A stretch of DNA of 64,000 nucleotides from Pseudomonas mediterranea CFBP 5447. GTDB lineage: Bacteria > Pseudomonadota > Gammaproteobacteria > Pseudomonadales > Pseudomonadaceae. Each line of letters starts with the position of its first letter. Positions within the stretch are counted from its first letter, which is position 1. Below the pieces are notes generated by a model. It did not search any database. It saw only the letters and a program-made list of their open reading frames with translations, and was not told the DNA's origin. Below, in pieces: positions 33,697 to 42,796 of the stretch. Both the position numbers and the translations under genes were made by a program. The stretch lies in assembly GCF_000774145.1 (NCBI RefSeq), contig NZ_KN322987.1, positions 665,535-729,534 of the forward strand, written 5' to 3'.

Positions 33697-34077
33697 TCAC
33701 GCCGACGTCGACGCGCGATGCCTCAACGCCAGGGTCATCCGCTGCAGCAACTCGCTTTCCGAAAACGGCTTGTGCAGAACCGGATACCCGGCGAAATCGT
33801 CCGGAACTCCGCTGGCACCGTATCCGGTGCTGAACAAGAACGGGATGCCACGATTGCGCAGGATCTCGGCCACCGGAAAAACCCGCTCGCCGGCCAGGTT
33901 GACGTCCAGGATAGCCAGGTCGACGAGTGCTGTACTTGCCTGATCCTGGGCGGTGGCGAGCCGGGCCACCGAAGCCACGACTTCGCAGCCGAAATCCTCC
34001 AGCATTTCCTCGATCAACATGGCAACCGCGCCTTCGTCTTCGACGACGAGCACCCTGACGCCAGCGAATGGAGGCAT
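33697..34077 (-). CDS. Single-domain response regulator paired with HWE kinase
   Basis: A 126-aa receiver: VLVVEDEGAVAMLIEEML, phospho-acceptor Asp in LAILDVNLAGE, STGYG and Lys in VLHKPFSE. No output domain. It starts 2 bases after the stop of the HWE kinase gene, so the two are coupled and form a two-component pair. The longer in-frame start at 34113 lies inside the kinase gene. Without an output domain it probably works through protein contacts or a downstream phosphotransfer protein. Confidence 0.9.
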   Translation of the reverse strand: MPPFAGVRVLVVEDEGAVAMLIEEMLEDFGCEVVASVARLATAQDQASTALVDLAILDVNLAGERVFPVAEILRNRGIPFLFSTGYGASGVPDDFAGYPVLHKPFSESELLQRMTLALRHRASTSA

Positions 34078-34079
34078 GC

Positions 34080-36254
34080 CTAGGCTCCGATCAGAAACGA
34101 GAAACGACAGCAAACGCCCTCCGGGGCGAACATCAGGTCGAACTTGCCGCCCAGGTCACGCTCGATGCAGCGCTTCATCAACCGTGACCCCAGCCCTTCG
34201 CGCTCCGGTCGAGCCACGGGCGGGCCGTCCTGCTCGCGCCAGTCCAGGGTCAACAAGGTGCCGTTGGGTTGGGGTTGCAGGTCCCAGGTCACCAAAAGCG
34301 TACCCGTCTCGACGGACATCGAGCCATATTTGAGCGCGTTGATCGCCAGTTCGTTGAGAGTCATCGTGAAGTTGAGCGCCACCCGGGTGCCGACGTCGAT
34401 ACTCGCGCCTTCGATCGTGATGCGATCGGGCTCGAGCCCGAAGACCGGCATCAGCACCTCATTGGCCAGGGCGTCCAGGGGAGTACTTTCCCAGTGCCGC
34501 TTCGTCAGCAGGTCATGGGCCCGCGACAGCGCCAGCAACCGGGCTTCGAACCGCCGATAGCCATCTTTCGCATCCTCGGCGTTACGTGCGGTCTGGGCCG
34601 CCAGGGATTGCACCGTGGCCAAGGTGTTCTTGACCCGGTGATTGAGCTCGTCGATCAAGGTCTTCTGGCGGTTTTCCGCTTGCTTGCGCTCGGTAATATC
34701 CACCAGCATGTTGATCGCGCCCACAACGTTGCCATCGGCGTCATGCAGGGGCGTGGGATAGGGATTGAACGGCACACGGGTTCCATCCGGCCGTTCGGCG
34801 ATAGCCTCGGCACCTCGAATCGCCCGGTTTTCCTTCAACGCCACCGCCATGGGGCATTGGTCGTGGGGAAGCGGACTTCCGTCGGTGTTGAACAGCTTCC
34901 AGGTCACGCACCACATATCGCCCAATTCGGGCGTGCGTCCCGACAGCTCGACAGCCGCACGGTTATAGAAAGTGATACGGCCTTCTGCATCAGTGGTGTA
35001 GACCGCAGCGGGCATTGCTTCGAGTACATTGCGCAGTTGCCGCTCGCTCTCGCGAACCTGGTCTTCCATGCGCTGCGCAAGGGTGACGTCCTGCAACACC
35101 CGCACGCCATAGCGGAACTCGCCGTCGGCATCGCGTACCGACGAACTGTGGATGTCGAGGTAGACGATCTCGCCATCGAGCTTGAACGCGCGCTTGCGCA
35201 GCACGTAATTGTCCAGTTCGCCGGCAACCTGGCGTGCGTACAGGGCCGCGTCCTGCCCGACGCTGTCCGGATGGGTATAGTCCAGGAATGTCATCGCCAG
35301 CAGTTGTTCGCGAGTACGGCCCAGCATACGGCAGAGGGCATCGTTTACCCGCAGCAGGCGACCGTCCTCGTCGGCCTCGGCAATGCCGATGGTCGCCGCC
35401 TCGTAGGTGGCCGAAAGCCTGTCGTCGCTCTCCTGGCGCGCCGCCTCGGCGACATGAACACAAGTCATGTCAATGGTGAAACAGCGGGTATTGAAGAGTT
35501 TTCCTTCCTCGAACCGTCCATTCGACGTGATCGAGACATACTTGATGGAACCATCCTTGGCCCGCAAGCGCGCCGGATAGCTCTCCAGGCAATCACCGCT
35601 GCCCAGTTTATTGAGAATGTCGCCAATGACCGGCTCATCGACATGAAACTCGGCGATAGGACGACCGATGTACTCCTCTTCCGAGTAACCCAGCAGGGCC
35701 AGTTCGGCCTTGTTGGCGCGCAGGATGACGCCCTCGCCACTGACGATATGCAAGCCCACGGCGCTGTTTTCGAAGAAATCTTCGAGGTCGGCGCTCTTGC
35801 GCCGAAGCTCCTCGGCCATGGCGTGCTGTGCGGATATGTCCTGGAAGCAATTGATCGCCCCTTGAACGACGCCGCACCGGTCTCTCAGGGCGCGGATGTT
35901 CATGAGTGCCACGAATCGCGACCCGTCCGGACGCTGGATGACGATTTCCTGGTTGCGCGTCACACTCCCCGTTCGGAGCGCCGAGGCCGTCGGGCAATCC
36001 TCGAACGCCAGCGGCGTACCATCGGTCAGGAACAATCGATGAGAACCACAGAAGCGATCGCCGTTCACACCGAGTTCCGGCCTGCGCCCCCACAATTCAG
36101 TCGCCTCACTGTTGTACCTGACGAGCCAACCCTCGCGGTCGCACAGATACACCGCACCGGGAATGGCTTCGAGCGCATTCGTGCCAATCGAAACCAGGCT
36201 GTCGTACTCGCTCGGCGCCAGCGTTTCCCTGGGAAGTTCTTCAACGTTCGACAT
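34080..36254 (-). CDS. Multi-PAS HWE-family sensor histidine kinase
   Basis: A 724-aa soluble sensor kinase with no membrane segment. Four PAS domains in a row (about 25-140, 150-265, 275-395 and 405-525; for example AIPGAVYLCDREGWLVRYN, AAVYTTDAEGRITFYNRAA) lead to an HWE kinase: phospho-acceptor His539 in DELNHRVKNTLATVQ, N-box MTLNELAINALKYG and the WxE motif (LDWREQ). The ATG at 36254 has GAGGA 7 bases upstream. HWE kinases often sense light or redox through PAS cofactors; no flavin-binding LOV cysteine motif is seen here. Operon with the receiver that follows. Confidence 0.93.
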   Translation of the reverse strand: MSNVEELPRETLAPSEYDSLVSIGTNALEAIPGAVYLCDREGWLVRYNSEATELWGRRPELGVNGDRFCGSHRLFLTDGTPLAFEDCPTASALRTGSVTRNQEIVIQRPDGSRFVALMNIRALRDRCGVVQGAINCFQDISAQHAMAEELRRKSADLEDFFENSAVGLHIVSGEGVILRANKAELALLGYSEEEYIGRPIAEFHVDEPVIGDILNKLGSGDCLESYPARLRAKDGSIKYVSITSNGRFEEGKLFNTRCFTIDMTCVHVAEAARQESDDRLSATYEAATIGIAEADEDGRLLRVNDALCRMLGRTREQLLAMTFLDYTHPDSVGQDAALYARQVAGELDNYVLRKRAFKLDGEIVYLDIHSSSVRDADGEFRYGVRVLQDVTLAQRMEDQVRESERQLRNVLEAMPAAVYTTDAEGRITFYNRAAVELSGRTPELGDMWCVTWKLFNTDGSPLPHDQCPMAVALKENRAIRGAEAIAERPDGTRVPFNPYPTPLHDADGNVVGAINMLVDITERKQAENRQKTLIDELNHRVKNTLATVQSLAAQTARNAEDAKDGYRRFEARLLALSRAHDLLTKRHWESTPLDALANEVLMPVFGLEPDRITIEGASIDVGTRVALNFTMTLNELAINALKYGSMSVETGTLLVTWDLQPQPNGTLLTLDWREQDGPPVARPEREGLGSRLMKRCIERDLGGKFDLMFAPEGVCCRFSFLIGA

Positions 36255-36420
36255 CAGTGATCCTCGATCCACCTGGCTAACCTGCCTTGCTGTCCATCGC
36301 CCCCTGTGTGTATCCGGACCGGCTCATCCGGCCCAAATAACGCAGTCTGAATTCAGGTGGGGAGTACCTTGCATACAACTACAATGGATTCTAGATCCCT
36401 ATTCGCCGTATGAGTTCAGG

Positions 36421-37278
36421 TTAACTTGGCACCACAGTCCCTGCGTCTCGAAAACCGAACAATGTTCGCGGCGCGTGCACCATCAACGCCTGCATCAGCG
36501 TCGCCGAACACCCCAGCGCGCGCAACTGCCCCATTACCGTCTCGAAGCCAACGGTTTGTTCATGCTGAGTATGCGGCCAGTCACTGCCCCATACCAGCCG
36601 GCGCGGGCCGAAACTCTGCTCCAGCAAAGCCAAGGAGACGCGGGCGAATTCGAGGTTCTGGTGATCGGTCCCGGCCAATCGGTAGATGCCTGACACTTTC
36701 ATCCATACTTGTCCGCTCGAGCCCAGCGCCAGCAACTCGGTAAAACCCGGTTGCTCGAGCCCCAGGCGCGAGTTCGGGCGACCGAAGTGATCGACCACCA
36801 GCCTGATGTCAAACGGCAGCAGTTGGCGAATCAGTCCTGGCAGGTCCTCCACGCTGCGGTGCAACTCGACATGCCAGTCCAACTCAGCCAAGTGGCCGAA
36901 GAAGCCCTGCCAGGCCGCGTCGCGAAAATCAGGCAGCTCCTTGCCCATCAGATTCAGACGAACGCCGACCACGCCCAGGCGAGCCATGTTATCCATCTCG
37001 GTACGGCTGGCGTCCCGCTCCAGTACCACGACCCCACGCAATTGCCGCGGTGCCTGCTGGAGCGCGGCCAGCAGATAGCGGTTATCCGTGCCGAGGAAAC
37101 TTGGCTGCACCAGGACGCCATGGCTCAGGCCATGGGCTTGCAGGTGTTGCAGATACTGGCCGAGCGTCGCGTCATAGTCAGGTGTGTAGCGCCGCTCGGA
37201 AGTCAACTCCAGCCCTCGGCTGAACACATGGGCATGGGAGTCGATGCCGGTGATCGGGGTAGAAAACGCGTCAGGCAT
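36421..37278 (-). CDS. Amidohydrolase, 2-pyrone-4,6-dicarboxylate lactonase-like
   Basis: A 285-aa TIM-barrel metal hydrolase of the amidohydrolase-2 group. Metal and catalytic residues appear as DSHAHVF near the start, VELHRS, VVDHFGRP and GSDWPHTQH. Relatives hydrolyse lactones or decarboxylate aromatic acids. The ATG at 37278 overlaps the MFS gene stop by 8 bases, so transporter and enzyme are co-translated: the transporter most likely imports the enzyme's substrate or precursor. The compound is unknown. Confidence 0.85.
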   Translation of the reverse strand: MPDAFSTPITGIDSHAHVFSRGLELTSERRYTPDYDATLGQYLQHLQAHGLSHGVLVQPSFLGTDNRYLLAALQQAPRQLRGVVVLERDASRTEMDNMARLGVVGVRLNLMGKELPDFRDAAWQGFFGHLAELDWHVELHRSVEDLPGLIRQLLPFDIRLVVDHFGRPNSRLGLEQPGFTELLALGSSGQVWMKVSGIYRLAGTDHQNLEFARVSLALLEQSFGPRRLVWGSDWPHTQHEQTVGFETVMGQLRALGCSATLMQALMVHAPRTLFGFRDAGTVVPS

Positions 37279-38560
37279 GGGCACGCTCGTTACCGTCAGC
37301 CGGGGCATTTGCCGGCGCAGTGGCGGCTTCAAGGTGGCGTCCGCGGGTTTCCGGAAGACACAGTGCCGCGAGCACCGCTACGCCGTAGGCAATCCCTGCG
37401 TCAATGCCAATGGCTGATCCCAGGGACATGGAATCGCTCATGTGGCCGACCAGAAAAGGAAACACCGCCGAAAGCACCCGGCCGAAGTTGTAGCAGAACC
37501 CCACGCCGGCGCCGCGTACATCCGCCGGGTACAATTCGTTGAACAACGCACCAAGGCTCGCCGGAATGCCGGCGGCAAAGAAGCCGAGCGGAAACCCCAG
37601 GAACAGCATCTGCGTGTTGCTCAGCGGCAGGAACACGTAGCACTGCACCGTCACCACGCAGCACAGCGCGAACAGCACGATGTTCTTGCGACGACCAATG
37701 CGATCGATCAACAAGCCGCTGACCACGCAACCACACCAGAAGGCGAAGATGATAACCGCCAGATAGCCGCCGGAGTTGAGCACCGACAGGTTGCGTTCGG
37801 TCTTGAGGAAGGTCGGCAGCCAGGTCATCACCGCGTGATAACCGCCATGGGCTCCCAGCCCCAGCAACCCGCCGAACAGCGTCACGCGGATCAATTCAGG
37901 GCGAAAGATGCCAGCCAGGGATTTGAAGAAACTCTGCGGGATGGCCTGTTCTTTTTGCAGGCGCTGGAAACTGTCCGGTTCCTCGACATTGCGCCGGACC
38001 CAAATGATCAGGAACGACGGCAGCAGGCCGACGATGAACATCACCCGCCAGGCCATGTCCTGGGGCACGAACGAGTAGATCAGCGTGAAGACCCCGACCG
38101 CCAGCCCCCAACCCACTGCCCAGGCGCTTTGTACCGTGCCCATGACTTTGCCGCGGTACTTGGGATTGATGGTTTCGGCCATCAGCACCGCACCGGCGGC
38201 CCACTCTCCACCGATGCCGAAGCCCTGCAACGCCTTGACGACCAACAGCTGGTGAAACCCGGTGACGAACGCGGACAGGAAGGTGAAGAACGAGAACCAC
38301 AGAATCATCCATTGCAGCGTGCGCACCCGGCCGTAGCGGTCCGACAACGTGCCGCCGACCCAGCCGCCGAGAGCCGAGGTCACCAGGGTCACGCCGCTGA
38401 TCAACCCCGCATCCCCCTTGGACAAGGCAAACGCAGCGATCAGCGCCGGTATCGCCAGGCCGAACATCTGCACTTCCAGCGCGTCGAGCGACCATCCGCC
38501 GAAACAGGCCCAGAACGTTTTGCGCTCCCGCGCAGTGACTTGGCGATACCAGCTGAACAT
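37271..38560 (-). CDS. MFS transporter, sugar/aromatic acid symporter type
   Basis: A 429-aa major facilitator with about 12 helices. The loop motif GGTLSDRYGRVRTLQWMI after helix 2 and VVKALQGFGIGGEWAAGAVL in helix 4 point to the metabolite:H+ symporter/aromatic acid group. AAGGATAAG precedes the ATG at 38560. It is placed between a GntR regulator (134 bases upstream) and the amidohydrolase. Likely an importer of an organic acid. Confidence 0.88.
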   Translation of the reverse strand: MFSWYRQVTARERKTFWACFGGWSLDALEVQMFGLAIPALIAAFALSKGDAGLISGVTLVTSALGGWVGGTLSDRYGRVRTLQWMILWFSFFTFLSAFVTGFHQLLVVKALQGFGIGGEWAAGAVLMAETINPKYRGKVMGTVQSAWAVGWGLAVGVFTLIYSFVPQDMAWRVMFIVGLLPSFLIIWVRRNVEEPDSFQRLQKEQAIPQSFFKSLAGIFRPELIRVTLFGGLLGLGAHGGYHAVMTWLPTFLKTERNLSVLNSGGYLAVIIFAFWCGCVVSGLLIDRIGRRKNIVLFALCCVVTVQCYVFLPLSNTQMLFLGFPLGFFAAGIPASLGALFNELYPADVRGAGVGFCYNFGRVLSAVFPFLVGHMSDSMSLGSAIGIDAGIAYGVAVLAALCLPETRGRHLEAATAPANAPADGNERAHA

Positions 38561-38694
38561 GATTCTTATCCTTATAAGCAGAACGAAAGGCAGCCGAGAG
38601 CGAACCGCGCCGCTACAGGGCCAGTGATGGCAAATACAACGGTGAAAGCTGCGGCTAACGACGCGCCGCCGGGTGTCCCGTTAATCCGGCATGG

Positions 38695-39426
38695 TCAACG
38701 GATTTCCACGCTGTAGCGGAAATGCTCGGCATGCCCGCGAGAGCGTCGCCACTCCAGTGGGTTGCCGGCGTAGTCCCGCGCCAGGCGCTCGATCACCACG
38801 ACCGCGCTGTTGACCGGCACCTGCAGCAAACGCGCGTGAACGTCATTCACCGATTCGGCAGTGAGGGTTTCTTCGGCATAGGCGACTACCTGGCCGCAGG
38901 TTTCTTCGTAGATGGGATAAAGCAGCGGCCCTTTCTGGCTCAGGTCGATGTCGAGCAGCGGTTGAAAGCGACTGCGTGGCAACCAGATCTCTTCGGCAAG
39001 CACCGGCTCGACCTCCAGCAGACGCACACGAACGATGCGGATCACCGGCGCGTCGACGGGTAATCCCAATGCCTGCGCCACCGCCGATGGGGCAGCCACC
39101 GGTTCGACGGACAGGATACGACTCTCTGGAACCCGCCGTTCGCCCGACGCACTTTGAAACCGGAAGAAGCGGAACAACGAAGACTGGAACTGAGGCCGTC
39201 GAATGAAAGTACCGCGCCCTTGCTGACGCTCGAGGATGCCCTCGCTGACCAACGCATCGACCGCCTTGCGCACGGTGCCGGTAGACAACTGATACTCCGC
39301 CGAAAGCGCCGCCTCAGTGGGAATCGCTTCTCCCGGACGCCAGCGATTATTGGCGATCTGCTCAGCCAACTGGTCGCGCAGACGTTGATAAAGCGGCAAG
39401 CGGACATCGCTGGGAAGGGCTTTCAT
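38695..39426 (-). CDS. GntR/HutC-family regulator (UTRA domain)
   Basis: A 243-aa repressor-type regulator. N-terminal winged helix (PLYQRLRDQLAEQIANNRWR, AALSAEYQLSTGTVRKAVDA, ILERQQGRGTFI) followed by a UTRA ligand-binding domain with LLEVEPVLAEEIWLPRSRF. It is upstream of and on the same strand as the MFS and amidohydrolase genes and probably controls them in response to their substrate. Confidence 0.93.
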   Translation of the reverse strand: MKALPSDVRLPLYQRLRDQLAEQIANNRWRPGEAIPTEAALSAEYQLSTGTVRKAVDALVSEGILERQQGRGTFIRRPQFQSSLFRFFRFQSASGERRVPESRILSVEPVAAPSAVAQALGLPVDAPVIRIVRVRLLEVEPVLAEEIWLPRSRFQPLLDIDLSQKGPLLYPIYEETCGQVVAYAEETLTAESVNDVHARLLQVPVNSAVVVIERLARDYAGNPLEWRRSRGHAEHFRYSVEIR

Positions 39427-39452
39427 CGACTTTATTCACCTTGTTATCTAGT

Positions 39453-39462
39453 CATATATATG
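39453..39462. promoter_or_regulatory. Palindrome CATATATATG upstream of the GntR gene
   Basis: A 10-base perfect palindrome about 27 bases before the GntR start codon, in an AT-rich patch. It could be part of a promoter or an autoregulatory operator. Evidence is limited to its position and symmetry. Confidence 0.3.
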
Positions 39463-39583
39463 AATATGCGCCGAGTATTCGCCCCGACCACGAGGTTGTC
39501 AAGAATGGGTTCAGGAGAGAACTGACGAATGGCGCGGCTCGCGTACACTACGCTTGCCCGGAATCCATGAACGGAGAAGCTTG

Positions 39584-40018
39584 ATGAGCGTCGACTGGCT
39601 GAATTTCACACCTTGGTCATCCCTTGCGGGCGGCGCCTTGATCGGCCTGGCCGCCAGCCTGTTCGTGGTTGCAAATGGGCGCATTGCCGGGGTCAGCGGG
39701 TTGATTGGCGGCCTCTTGCAGCGCAGCCGCGAGGGTGCAAGCGAGAAGGTGCTGTTTCTCCTGGGGTTGCTCGTTGCTCCGCTTGTATGGGGTTTGTTCG
39801 CCTTCGTGCCACGGATCGAATTCCAGACCGGTTGGGTCGGGCTGGTTGTCGCAGGTTTGTTGGTCGGTATCGGCACCCGCTACGGCTCGGGCTGCACCAG
39901 CGGTCACGGCGTGTGCGGCATTTCACGGCTCTCGCCGCGGTCGATGGTCGCCACGGCGTGTTTCATGCTCTGCGGCTTCGTGACGGTATTTGTCCTGCGC
40001 CATGGGTTGGGAGCTTGA
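39584..40018 (+). CDS. YeeE/YedE family membrane protein, N-terminal half type
   Basis: A 144-aa membrane protein with about four helices and the conserved motif GSGCTSGHGVCGISR, which marks the YeeE/YedE (sulfur compound/thiosulfate transport) family. GGAGAAGC precedes the ATG at 39584. The next gene starts 2 bases after its stop and supplies the other half, as in split YeeE/YedE pairs. No local sulfur-oxidation gene is present to fix the substrate. Confidence 0.88.
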   Translation: MSVDWLNFTPWSSLAGGALIGLAASLFVVANGRIAGVSGLIGGLLQRSREGASEKVLFLLGLLVAPLVWGLFAFVPRIEFQTGWVGLVVAGLLVGIGTRYGSGCTSGHGVCGISRLSPRSMVATACFMLCGFVTVFVLRHGLGA

Positions 40019-40020
40019 TC

Positions 40021-40440
40021 ATGCGCAAACTGACTGCGTTCGTGGCCGGCCTGCTGTTCGGCATCGGCTTGTTGCTGGCGGGCATGAACAACCCGACCAA
40101 GGTGTTGGCTTTCCTCGATTTGAGTGGCGCCTGGGACCCGTCACTGGCTTTGGTGATGGTCGGGGCGATTGGCGTTGCCATCGGACCGCTGGCCTGGGCG
40201 AGCCGGCAATCGCGCTCGCTGCTGGGAGCCACGATGCAGTTACCGGTCAAGCGCGAACTGGACCGGCGCCTGATCGGCGGCAGCCTGGTGTTCGGCGTCG
40301 GCTGGGGCATCGCGGGCATCTGCCCCGGCCCCGCCGTGACCACCCTGCTGACCGGACATTGGCAGATTGTTGTCTTCACCTTGGCCATGCTGGCGGGCAT
40401 GGCGGTGTTTTCTGTATTGGAAAACCGATCGCGCCGTTGA
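40021..40440 (+). CDS. YeeE/YedE family membrane protein, C-terminal half type (DUF6691-like)
   Basis: A 139-aa membrane protein (LTAFVAGLLFGIGLLLAGMN, NPTKVLAFLDLSGAWDPSL, GWGIAGICPGPAVTTL) that matches the second half of YeeE/YedE transporters, with the conserved CPGPA loop. Coupled to the gene before it. Its TGA stop (40438-40440) directly touches the stop of the converging arsJ gene with no base between. Confidence 0.88.
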   Translation: MRKLTAFVAGLLFGIGLLLAGMNNPTKVLAFLDLSGAWDPSLALVMVGAIGVAIGPLAWASRQSRSLLGATMQLPVKRELDRRLIGGSLVFGVGWGIAGICPGPAVTTLLTGHWQIVVFTLAMLAGMAVFSVLENRSRR

Positions 40441-41658
40441 TCAATGATCCGCGTGACGGGGCAATGCCATGGAGATCACCGCGGCGAGCAAGACAAAACC
40501 GCTGGAAATCCATAGGCATGCTTCCAGCCCCTGAACCTGATAGACCCAACCGGAAAGCAGCGTGCCGATTAACCGGCCCATGGCGTTGGACATGTAGTAA
40601 AAGCCCACGTCCAGCGACACGCCATCCTCCTTGGCATAGGACACGATCAGGTAGCTGTGCAAGGACGAATTCACCGCGAACAACGCACCGAACACCGCCA
40701 GTCCGCCGAGCAGCACCATCTGCTGCGACAGCCCGGTGCCCAGGCCCAGCGCAATAGCCATCGGCAGGCCCGCCAGGGCCAGCGCCCAGAGGAACGCGCC
40801 GCGGCCGTCCGGTACATGCCCGCGCTTTTTACCGGTGACGTAGGGCGCGCATGACTGCACGAGGCCGTAGCCGATCACCCAGGCGGCGAGGAAACCGCCG
40901 ACCTTCCAGAAGTCCCAGCCGAAGACGCTGCTCAGGTAGACCGGCAAGGCCACCACGAACCAGACGTCGCGGGCACCGAACAGGAACAGCCGTGCCGCCG
41001 ACAGGAGGTTGATCGCGCGACTCTTGGACAGCAGGTCGCGGAACCTGGGCTTGGCTTTCGCCTTGCCCAGGTCCCTCTCCAGCAGGATCAGGCTGCCGAT
41101 CCAGATCAGCCCCAACACACTGGCCATCGCCAGCAGCGCGCCCCTGAACCCCAGCGACGCCAACAAGGCGCCACCGAGGAAAAACCCCACGCCCTTGAGG
41201 GCATTCTTCGAGCCGGTGAGCACTGCCACCCACCGGTAGAGCGTGCCCTGTTGCCCGTCGGGGACCAAAAGCTTGAGGGTGCTTTTGGCACTCATCTTGT
41301 TCAGGTCCTTGGCGATACCGGACAGGGCCTGGGCCGCCATGACCCAGGGAACGCTCAGCCACACCGTCGGCACCGTCAACATGAGCAAGGCCACGACCTG
41401 CATCCCCAGGCCGATGTTCATGGTTCGGTTCAAACCGAGCCGGGCCCCCAGATAGCCGCCCACCAGGTTGGTGATGACGCCGAACAGTTCGTAGAACAGG
41501 AACAACGCGGCAATCTGCAGCGGGCTGTAGCCCAACGCGTGAAAGTGCAGCACCACCAACATGCGCAAGGCACCGTCGGTGAGGGTGAACGCCCAGTAGT
41601 TACCCGTGACGAGCAAATACTGCCGCACTTCTGGCGCAAGGGCCGCCAGTGTCCTCAT
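40441..41658 (-). CDS. arsJ: ArsJ, MFS exporter of 1-arseno-3-phosphoglycerate
   Basis: A 405-aa major facilitator with about 12 helices. The start MRTLAALAPEVRQYLLVTGN and YWAFTLTDGALRMLVVLHFH are characteristic of ArsJ. The known pathway: a dedicated GAPDH adds arsenate to glyceraldehyde-3-phosphate, and ArsJ exports the unstable product, which then releases arsenate outside. The gene overlaps the GAPDH gene by 4 bases (ATGA), exactly the expected pairing. Confidence 0.93.
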   Translation of the reverse strand: MRTLAALAPEVRQYLLVTGNYWAFTLTDGALRMLVVLHFHALGYSPLQIAALFLFYELFGVITNLVGGYLGARLGLNRTMNIGLGMQVVALLMLTVPTVWLSVPWVMAAQALSGIAKDLNKMSAKSTLKLLVPDGQQGTLYRWVAVLTGSKNALKGVGFFLGGALLASLGFRGALLAMASVLGLIWIGSLILLERDLGKAKAKPRFRDLLSKSRAINLLSAARLFLFGARDVWFVVALPVYLSSVFGWDFWKVGGFLAAWVIGYGLVQSCAPYVTGKKRGHVPDGRGAFLWALALAGLPMAIALGLGTGLSQQMVLLGGLAVFGALFAVNSSLHSYLIVSYAKEDGVSLDVGFYYMSNAMGRLIGTLLSGWVYQVQGLEACLWISSGFVLLAAVISMALPRHADH

Positions 41659-42665
41659 GGATGCCCGGCCAGACCGACCATCCGCGCCAGCTCGACGGTA
41701 CGGTTGGCATAGCCCCACTCATTGTCGTACCAGGCATAGAGCTTGACCTGGGTACCGTTGACAACCAGGGTCGACAGCGCATCGATGATGGATGACCTTG
41801 GGTCGGTCCGGTAGTCGATGGACACCAGCGGCCGCTCTTCGAAACCGAGGATGCCTTTCAATTCGTTCTCGGCGGCGTCCTTGAGCCATTGATTCACTTC
41901 CTCTACCGTGGTGGCTCGCTCGACCTCGAAGACGCAATCGGTCAGCGACGCATTGGCCAGTGGCACCCGCACGGCGTGGCCGTTCAGGCGCCCACGCAAT
42001 TCGGGGAAGATTTCCGCGATGGCGGTGGCCGAGCCGGTGCTGGTGGGGATCAGGCTCATGCCCGAGGCGCGGGCGCGGCGCAGGTCCTTGTGGGGTTGAT
42101 CGAGCAGGCTCTGGGTGTTGGTCAGGTCATGGATGGTGGTGATCGAGCCGTGGCGGATGCCGAGTTTTTCGTGGATGACCTTGACCACCGGGGCCAGGCA
42201 GTTGGTGGTGCAGGAGGCGGCGGTGACAATGGGGTGTTCGGCGGCTTTGAACAGGTGGTGATTGACACCCATGACGATGTTCAGCGCGCCCTTTTCCTTC
42301 ACCGGCGCGCTCACCACCACACGTTTCACGCCTTGGTCGAGGTAAGCCTGGAGCACGGCGACGGTCTTCATCCTGCCGCTGGCCTCGATCACCAGATCGC
42401 AGGCTGACCAGTCGGTGTCGGCGATGGTCTTGTTGGCCGTCACCTTGACCCGCCGGCCCTCGATGACGATGTCGTTGCCGTCTGCGTCGGCCTGGTGATT
42501 CCAGCGGCCGTGCACGGAGTCGAAGTTCAACAGATGCGCATGGGTGGCCGCATCACCGGCCGGGTCGTTGACCTGTACAAACTCGAATTCGGGCCAATGC
42601 CAGGCAGCCCGCATCGCGAGACGACCGATCCGGCCAAAACCATTGATGCCCACTTTGATCGTCAT
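41655..42665 (-). CDS. ArsJ-associated glyceraldehyde-3-phosphate dehydrogenase
   Basis: A 336-aa GAPDH. NAD-binding GINGFGRIGRLAMRA at the N-terminus and catalytic Cys152 in ASCTTNCLAPV are intact. It is fused by overlap to arsJ, so its role is to make 1-arseno-3-phosphoglycerate rather than glycolysis. The start MTIKVGINGF (42665) fits the family, though no strong ribosome site is seen. A candidate ArsR operator lies 12-35 bases upstream. No arsR, arsB, arsC or arsH gene is in the window. Confidence 0.93.
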   Translation of the reverse strand: MTIKVGINGFGRIGRLAMRAAWHWPEFEFVQVNDPAGDAATHAHLLNFDSVHGRWNHQADADGNDIVIEGRRVKVTANKTIADTDWSACDLVIEASGRMKTVAVLQAYLDQGVKRVVVSAPVKEKGALNIVMGVNHHLFKAAEHPIVTAASCTTNCLAPVVKVIHEKLGIRHGSITTIHDLTNTQSLLDQPHKDLRRARASGMSLIPTSTGSATAIAEIFPELRGRLNGHAVRVPLANASLTDCVFEVERATTVEEVNQWLKDAAENELKGILGFEERPLVSIDYRTDPRSSIIDALSTLVVNGTQVKLYAWYDNEWGYANRTVELARMVGLAGHP

Positions 42666-42676
42666 GTTGTCTGGCT

Positions 42677-42700
42677 CATATGCGAAAAGCCGAATATATG
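42677..42700. promoter_or_regulatory. Candidate ArsR operator before the GAPDH-arsJ operon
   Basis: An imperfect inverted repeat, TCATATGCG ... ATATATG, on the plus strand. From memory it resembles the known enterobacterial ArsR site (TCATATGCG, T-rich centre, TTATG). It sits right before the operon start, where repressor binding would block transcription. Confidence 0.45.
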
Positions 42701-42796
42701 TTTTACCGTATGTAATGGGAAGCCCCCCGCGCCGGTATTGCGGGGGCAAATTGGAGAGCGGTGGATCAGGTAGCTGAATGTTGGATGTGCCGCCGT

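Noticed and set aside
34269..36260. Open frame of 663 codons on the plus strand
   Set aside because: Antisense shadow of the multi-PAS HWE kinase; low-complexity composition and no domain.
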